This document shows positions 58,976 to 64,000 of a stretch of DNA of 64,000 nucleotides, in pieces. Source of the DNA: Lepidurus packardi (taxonomy: Eukaryota; Arthropoda; Branchiopoda; Notostraca; Triopsidae); the NCBI GenBank assembly GCA_023053545.1, contig JAKZAN010000005.1, positions 3,658,001-3,722,000 of the forward strand. The letters are read 5' to 3'. Made by a program: the position numbers and the translations under genes. A model generated the notes under the pieces. That model made no database searches. It was not told where the DNA came from and was given only the letters and a program-made list of their open reading frames with translations. Every line of letters begins with the position of its first letter. The first letter of the stretch is position 1.

Positions 58976-59672
58976 AAAGCTAGCTTTACACTACACCTGT
59001 CAGCCGGGCATGGCCGACATTTCGGCGTCATATCATGGCGGACATGACATTGGAATATCGGAATGAACATGAGGGCGTTGCTTTGTGAGTCTGTCGTTGT
59101 TTCTATACAAATGGTATATAAAATATTAAACGTATATAGCTATAAGACTATGTATAATAAACTATAGGCCTACAACTACTATCTAATTAAATAGTTCACA
59201 TAATTCATAATTACCTATAAAAACCACACTTGTTAAGAACTATGAATAACTACATATACGAACCATAGCTTGTTACCTATTTTGCTAAAACAATATTTCC
59301 ATTTATAATCAAATCCTTGTACAGTACTTTGTTTCTTTTTGTCTTACTGACGCGTGTGTTCTCGCGCCTAGTAACATTTAATGTTCAAATCAAACTAATG
59401 TTTACACGCGTGGCCCTACCCACCTCTTTGTGATTGGTGGAAGCAGGCCTGTCGGCCAGAAAACTTGAGCGCTGTTGAACTCTTGACACGGTATAGTTTT
59501 CTGACAGAAGTTCTAGCCATGTCAACGGTGCTGCACATGCGGCTTGCCCGCCAGACAGACAGCTGACAGTTGACAGTTGACTTGTTTCTGCCGGGTTTTC
59601 TGCCTTTTCCGTGGATGTCTTTCGTCTGTCGCGTGTTTCGACACGCCGACAGTCCAGTGTAGAGCCAGCTTT
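58976..59672. mobile_element. Possible inverted-repeat element upstream of GABA-B-R1
   Basis: AAAGCTAGCTTTACACT (58976-58992) matches the complement of 59656-59672 with two mismatches, and the similarity continues patchily (CTGTCAGCCG against CTGTCGGCGTG). The interior is AT-rich with no ORF of interest and a GC-richer right arm containing a GACAGTTGACAGTTGAC direct repeat. No target duplication is clear, so the element call is tentative. Confidence 0.4.
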
Positions 59673-59720
59673 AAACTAACAAGAATCACTACAGCGGCCT
59701 TCTGTGACGCCTGTCTCTGT

Positions 59721-60047
59721 TCACAAAGAACATCTTCCGGCAAAATGGTGTTGATTGGGTCTGGACTCCTCCCTTCTAAAAGCTGTCACCTCGTGACGTC
59801 CATTGTCTCTAAAGTGGTAACTTATACGGCTTACCTGCCTTAAGAAATCGTTACCTACGAACAAATCGGCCGTGCCGATGTTGAACACGGCAGCCTCGGT
59901 GGGTATAAGTTTCCCGGCCACTTCAATATTAATTTTCAAACTGCCCTGAACATCGATAAACTCACCATTTGCTTTGGTATAGCTTTGCTTCGCAAGGCAG
60001 CATAGTATGATAGGAAGTAATGATAGTAAACTACCATTTCTTTTCAT
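59721..60047 (-). CDS. Retropepsin-like fragment ORF, 108 aa
   Basis: ATG at 60047 opens a frame with a hydrophobic N-terminus (SLLSLLPIILCCLA), then a stretch with the layout of the C-terminal half of a retroviral-type aspartic protease: ANGEFIDVQGSLKINIEV and VFNIGTADLFVGNDFLRQ, where GNDFL is the usual post-flap motif. The catalytic D-T/S-G half is missing upstream, and no reverse transcriptase follows. A good donor (CAG|GTAAGC) sits directly after LRQ near 59838, so it could be an exon of a domesticated protease gene or a decayed LTR-element fragment next to the inverted-repeat element. I cannot decide between them. Confidence 0.3.
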   Translation of the reverse strand: MKRNGSLLSLLPIILCCLAKQSYTKANGEFIDVQGSLKINIEVAGKLIPTEAAVFNIGTADLFVGNDFLRQVSRISYHFRDNGRHEVTAFRREESRPNQHHFAGRCSL

Positions 60048-60607
60048 ATTACATTTCAGGAAGGAATAAATATAAATTAAATGGACAATAACTGCGTTTT
60101 CTTTCGCTGTTATTCTCGCTGTTCTGTTCCTTTTCTGCTATAAGATGTTTATTTAGAATGTCGTATTACAAATATTGCAATGTGTCTTACGGCTTACGGT
60201 CAAATAAGCGACTTATTTCAAAAATCGTAATCAAGCTCCATAACTGCAAGGAACAGGTTCGAAAATTGGTAATCCAAAGAGTTCGTAACAGACTGGCCAA
60301 TACAATGCACTATAAAGGTCAGTAAAAAAAAGTTTTTTCTTCCTTATTCACACGGGTGTCTATTGAGAATTCGCTTAACCTAAAGGATCCTGTGAAATGA
60401 AACTCTTCCAAGCAAAGATTCAAAAAACGCGCCCAGATTGTGGCCACAACAATGGCCGTTGCATTTGAGTTTTGTCACCCACAGCGCCAAACGCGGTTTG
60501 TGTATTTGATCTAAGGTTTAGACAACTTTACAACCTTCTTTGCGTAGCTCTATCGGCAGATCTCTGGCATTTTGTTAGTTAGCACATTACGTTCCAAGAA
60601 AGGTGTA
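60048..60607. other. Spacer upstream of ZNHIT6
   Basis: 560 bp between the retropepsin-like ORF and the ZNHIT6 start; probably contains the ZNHIT6 promoter. No motif I would defend. Confidence 0.45.
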
Positions 60608-62872
60608 ATGGACGTGGTTTATGAATTAAATATAAATAGTACGGACACTGATACTACATCAGAATCTTTACCATGCTTGTACACACAAGATTTCCCTGAA
60701 GGTGCTTTGGGAAAGCCTAAAACCCGAGTCGTCAAAGGAACGGCCAACCCATCATTGTAAATAAAATAAAAAACGGGAAGGGTTATATAATTTATTTAAT
60801 TAAAAACATTTTTCTTTATTTCCAAGACCTAAATTGGGAACGTGTCAAGAATGTAAAGGGAAAGAGGCAGTCTACACATGTCCACGCTGCTTATTAAGAA
60901 CGTGCAGTCTAGATTGCGTCAAAAGTCATAAAGAAACGACTGGTTGCGATGGGATCAGGGATAAAACGGCGTACAAAGCCATGTCACAATTTTCAGACTT
61001 GGATCTCTTGAGTGGTAAGTTTCTTAAATTTCTATAATTAGACGCGGGTAAAATTGTATAAAAGAGGTAAAGGAATGGCTTTAATGGTCTGAATCCAAAC
61101 CCTCTGGTCGGGTTCCTCGGGTGGGGCATCTTCTTCGTACATCATGATTCGTGTCAAATCGGGCACGTTTCGTAGCAGTTGCAGCTCTTGCTAAAGCAGA
61201 AATCACTTGAGATATATTACGCTATTCTCCTAAAAGAATTAAATTTTACCCTTTCGCGTTCCCTTCCCCATAGTCGGTTGGGTGACCGTGGATGAGATCT
61301 CCTGTAAATCACATCTTGAATGTGCTCGGCATCGCGTTTCAGTGCCACCATGTATCTATAGAAACGATTCTAGAAAAATGGCAATGGATGCAAGCACTTT
61401 ACTTGATGAGCAGGGTAGACATTCCAATGAGTTGACATTTCTGGAGTTGCAATTGATACTTGAACGCTCGCTTTTGAGCCCTTTTGGAGGTGACGTACAA
61501 ATCTGCCAAACGTACTTGCATTCTCTAGAAAAAAGGGAATCTTTCAAGCGCATTACAGTGCTTGGGCTTTATATTTACCACTAGTGTCTTGAAGGCGGCC
61601 TTAAGCTTGAGTCTAACGAGTTGAAGGAGTTCAAGTAAGGGAGGTATGGACATGTACGGTGGTAACGGATACTTGGAACAAGCTGAACAATTATCCGTGT
61701 GGGCTATGTGATTTGTTAGGCTACTCCAAGCAATGTAGGGCTCAGCGCTGTCCGAAAAACGTCGACGAGGCACACCTCTGAAGGCTGCCATGGTTGCTGA
61801 CAGAATGTCGGCCGGATAAATCTGGCGAAAGAATAGGAAACTTCTACATTTTCTTTTTTTTTCTACGCTGTGATAGGGTTGTACGTTGGTTCGTACTTTT
61901 TTTCCATTGACTTCGACTTTGCCCCTTTAGATTACCGTTTGCTGGAGGAAGTGAGTCGATCCGTAGATGCGTACCACCGGGACAAAACCAGAACTATAAC
62001 CCGCCAAGGAAAAGATTTACCTGTGGTAACTAAGAATAGAAATACATGGTTTCGGATGTTTCGCTTCATTCCAACTTTCCCCGACAGCATTTGCATAAAC
62101 TTCGCGTGGCTGCTAGTAAGCGTGGTACTCGCCTCAACTTTCTGCCTCAGAATTTTTCCAAGCACCGTTCCAATACCACTATTCTCAACTTCAAAACCAA
62201 TGTCATCCACTGGAGGATACAATGGAAGTTTCCACAAGCTGATTTTGAATTTGTGGACGAACGGTACGTAGCGTTTTAAAGAATGAGTCGCAAGCCTAAT
62301 GTAAAACAGTTTATATTTCATTTTGTTTATTTCAAAAGAATACCAGAAGATACGATCTTGAGCAACGCATTAGAAAAGTTTCTTGAACCTGGGCAAGCAG
62401 AGGAAGAGCTTTCTCGTAAATTGCAGTTTTACCAATCTGCTGGGTACTCGGCCATTCGTCTATTGTTGCCGATTGAATGGGAACCGGGCCAGAGTGGCAA
62501 GTATGCAATTTTGTTTTTTACTTAGAGAAACGTCTGATTTTACTGTTTTGTTTTTGTGGGACAAATAGCTATGACGAACTCGAACAAGGGGCAAGCTTCC
62601 AAGAGAATTTGAAAGGCAAAGTCCTAACGGAGCATCCGACGATTTATGTAGTTCTCCAAGACCATGCGCATTTGTACCCGTTAAGGAAGGATACGACCAA
62701 TGAAGAAATGGTGGCCAAAAAAATGAAAATGACGTATTATGAAGCTTCCGAAGGGGAAATTACAGACTCGGAAACGGAACAAGGCTCACAAAAGGGTTTT
62801 GATCTCGAACAACCAGAAAAGAAACCGAAGACAAGTTCTAGTTGGTCAATACCTGAATACAAGGATTTGTAA
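60608..62872 (+). CDS. ZNHIT6: Box C/D snoRNA assembly factor BCD1/ZNHIT6, 6 exons
   Basis: Nuclear HIT-zinc-finger protein required for box C/D snoRNP assembly and stability. Exons: 60608-60756, 60827-61014, 61931-62025, 62088-62263, 62339-62500, 62569-62872; 357 aa, phases consistent. After a short acidic N-terminus (about 50 aa), the zf-HIT domain at about 54-92 has the paired ligands CQEC, CPRC, CSLDC and H…C (GTCQECKGKEAVYTCPRCLL). The conserved C-terminal region follows: DYRLLEEVSR, HLHKLRVAASKRGTRLNFLP, FKTNVIHWRIQWKFPQ, and HPTIYVVL near the end, in the order seen in BCD1 homologues as I recall them. An acidic/Ser-rich tail ends EYKDL. ATG 60608 is the first ATG; an in-frame TTG lies upstream. 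Intron 2 (61015-61930) contains an antisense gene. Confidence 0.9.
61038..61791 (-). CDS. Nested antisense gene in ZNHIT6 intron 2, 197 aa, function unknown
   Basis: Four exons on the minus strand: 61791-61579, 61524-61403, 61355-61250, 61190-61038. Phases 0, 2, 0 agree, and every junction has clean consensus (donors GTAAAT, GTAAAG, GTAAAA; acceptors TTTTTTCTAG, GTTTCTATAG, TCTGCTTTAG). The product begins MAAFRGVPRRRFSDSAEPYI, has a Cys pair (DNCSACSK), a Pro/Leu segment (LPPYMSIPPLLELLQL), a long basic helical middle (RMQVRLADLYVTSKRAQKR, then KYMVALKRDAEHIQDVIYRR) and an acidic C-terminal part (MMYEEDAPPEEPDQRVW). No signal peptide or TM helix. I recognise no family. The stop is only 24 bp from ZNHIT6 exon 2, so its 3' UTR probably overlaps that exon in antisense. 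Exons 2-3 also lie in an open plus-strand frame, which slightly weakens the case. Confidence 0.55.
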
Positions 62873-63275
62873 CGCGTCAATACAAAGATAAAATGTTTAA
62901 TACGGTTTTAAACGATGAAAATTTGTATAATTACAGTTACAGTATTACAAGTTTTTTTGCTTAATTATAATAATGCTTTGAGAGCAGAAAACCAGTGAAG
63001 CTGCTATGTTTGAAGGTATCCTTTGGATAGCTACAAACCTGCCTATAAAGTACCCACAGAATGTCACACCTTGATAATACTACATTGGAAGCAGTAACGT
63101 TGTGCTGATGTTAAAAAACAAAACAATAGTTAAATGCTTACACGTGAGCGAAAAAGTCACCAGTTTCTTCCTTAAAGTCCATTTTAGTTGCAACTCTTCA
63201 ACGACTTACCAAAATTCGTTTCAAAAATTAAAATCTGTTCTTTACACATTTCAAACTTCGCGGATGGCAAGTCCG
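62873..63275. other. Convergent spacer, ZNHIT6 and RXR 3' ends
   Basis: 403 bp of AT-rich sequence between convergent stops, holding both 3' UTRs. Chance ORFs only. Confidence 0.65.
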
Positions 63276-63947
63276 CTAGATCTCAGAGGGGGCTTCCAGC
63301 ATTTCCATCAGGAAACTGTCGATGGGCGTGTCTCCAATCAATTTGAAAAAGAAGAAATGCTCTAGACATTTCAGTCCTATAGACCTGAGGGCTGGCAAAC
63401 GCAGCAACAACTTGGCAAAACGACCAGGTTCTTCCGGATATGTGGTCCGAGTGTACTCTTCCAAAGCTGCATAGACTTTTTCACGCAAGATTTCCACCTG
63501 TGACACGGACTTTAGCCCCTTTGCATCTAAAATTCCGACAAGCTATGAATTCATCTCTTCTCAAATTCCTCATTTTGATTTTGTTTGTTAATTCTTACCA
63601 GGGTTAAACAGGACGATGGCTCGGAGACAGCCCACTTCCGCCTGGTCCATCCGCATTTCGCGTAGTTTGCACACTAGCTCCGTCAAAACTCGGTCAAAGA
63701 TTGCACCTACACCAGCATTGTGAGCAGATTGCCGATGCACTACCAAACCCGTAGCCAGCATAATTCCATCCTTGACGTTAACGGAGCGGTGGGAGAAGGC
63801 TGCAATAAGTAGTTCGTTCCAGCCCGCCCGCAAGAGCACCACTTGATCATCCAAGGGAAGCGATGTAAATTGAGGGATATGTTTGGCCCACTCGACCAAC
63901 TGAACCAGCTGTTTGTCTGTAGCGTGACAAATGTTGGTCAAGGCGTC
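63276..63947 (-). CDS. RXR/usp: RXR/Ultraspiracle nuclear receptor, last two exons (ligand-binding domain)
   Basis: Ligand-binding domain of the retinoid X receptor/USP, obligate partner of the ecdysone receptor. Two exons: 63947-63599 and 63526-63276 (phase 1 junction inside FNPD), about 200 codons; the DNA-binding domain and N-terminus lie beyond the right edge. Visible landmarks: [20 protein letters not shown] (helix 3), [19 protein letters not shown] (helix 5), [23 protein letters not shown] (helix 7), [20 protein letters not shown] (helix 10), [17 protein letters not shown], and the AF-2 helix FLMEMLEAP. Pocket residues (Trp-Asn, Phe, Arg of helix 5; Ile-Phe of helix 7; Cys of helix 11) are those of RXR, so this is not a derived lepidopteran/dipteran USP. 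The exon start follows an acceptor GTATCGGTAAG|GAC; the frame is also open upstream of it. Confidence 0.95.
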
Positions 63948-64000
63948 CTTACCGATACAAAAACGCACATATTATACGTCTTAAAATAATTAGGAAAGGG

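Noticed and set aside
61282..61584. 100-codon plus-strand ORF in ZNHIT6 intron 2
   Set aside because: It starts at GTG, is unlike ZNHIT6, and overlaps exons 2-3 of the better supported minus-strand spliced gene; not fully excluded.
1..64000. CRISPR arrays, operons, rRNA genes, prokaryotic features
   Set aside because: None seen; introns, Ig/GPCR/channel genes and LTR/MITE content are all eukaryotic.

Overview
This is eukaryotic nuclear DNA, and the gene content points to an arthropod. It carries a Kirre/Rst-type cell adhesion gene, a brainiac glycosyltransferase, a Shaw potassium channel, an insect-like GABA-B receptor subunit 1, a ZNHIT6/BCD1 box C/D snoRNP factor and an RXR/USP nuclear receptor. 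The RXR ligand domain is the conservative RXR type rather than the derived USP of flies and moths, so a crustacean, chelicerate or non-holometabolous arthropod fits better. I cannot place it more precisely. Introns are short to medium (about 60 bp to 1.9 kb) with normal GT-AG sites and two probable GC-AG cases.

Layout. Positions 1 to about 34,660 are gene-poor: low-complexity sequence with pyrimidine-rich tracts, microsatellites, poly-G/poly-C runs and transposable elements. These include an internally deleted Tigger/pogo-like element (2371-3229), a TTAA-flanked miniature element (4785-5323), and a complete, apparently very young BEL/Pao LTR retrotransposon on the minus strand (8618-14720). 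The BEL element has two 366-bp LTRs that read as identical, a 5-bp target duplication (ACTAA), a tRNA-His-like primer binding site and one 1775-codon gag-pol frame. A pair of nested inverted-repeat elements lies at 16679-17329.

Positions 34,667-63,947 are gene-dense. In order they hold kirre/rst-like (+, 9 coding exons, 730 aa), brainiac (-, one exon, with a roughly 100-aa insertion), Shaw (+, 10 coding exons, 552 aa), GABA-B-R1 (-, 14 coding exons, 856 aa), an isolated retropepsin-like ORF (-), ZNHIT6 (+, 6 exons, 357 aa) and the last two exons of RXR (-, 5' part beyond the window). Inside intron 2 of ZNHIT6, on the opposite strand, I assembled a four-exon, 197-aa gene of unknown function whose exons are mostly too short to appear as long ORFs. 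kirre/brn, Shaw/GABA-B-R1 and ZNHIT6/RXR are tail-to-tail pairs separated by only about 400 bp.

The genes do not form one pathway. Kirre mediates cell-cell adhesion, brainiac extends glycosphingolipids, Shaw and GABA-B-R1 set neuronal excitability, ZNHIT6 assembles box C/D snoRNPs, and RXR/USP is the ecdysone-receptor partner. I found no prokaryote-style system, CRISPR array, rRNA or tRNA gene. All exon models were built by hand from reading frames, splice consensus, phase agreement and recalled family sequences; no search was run.
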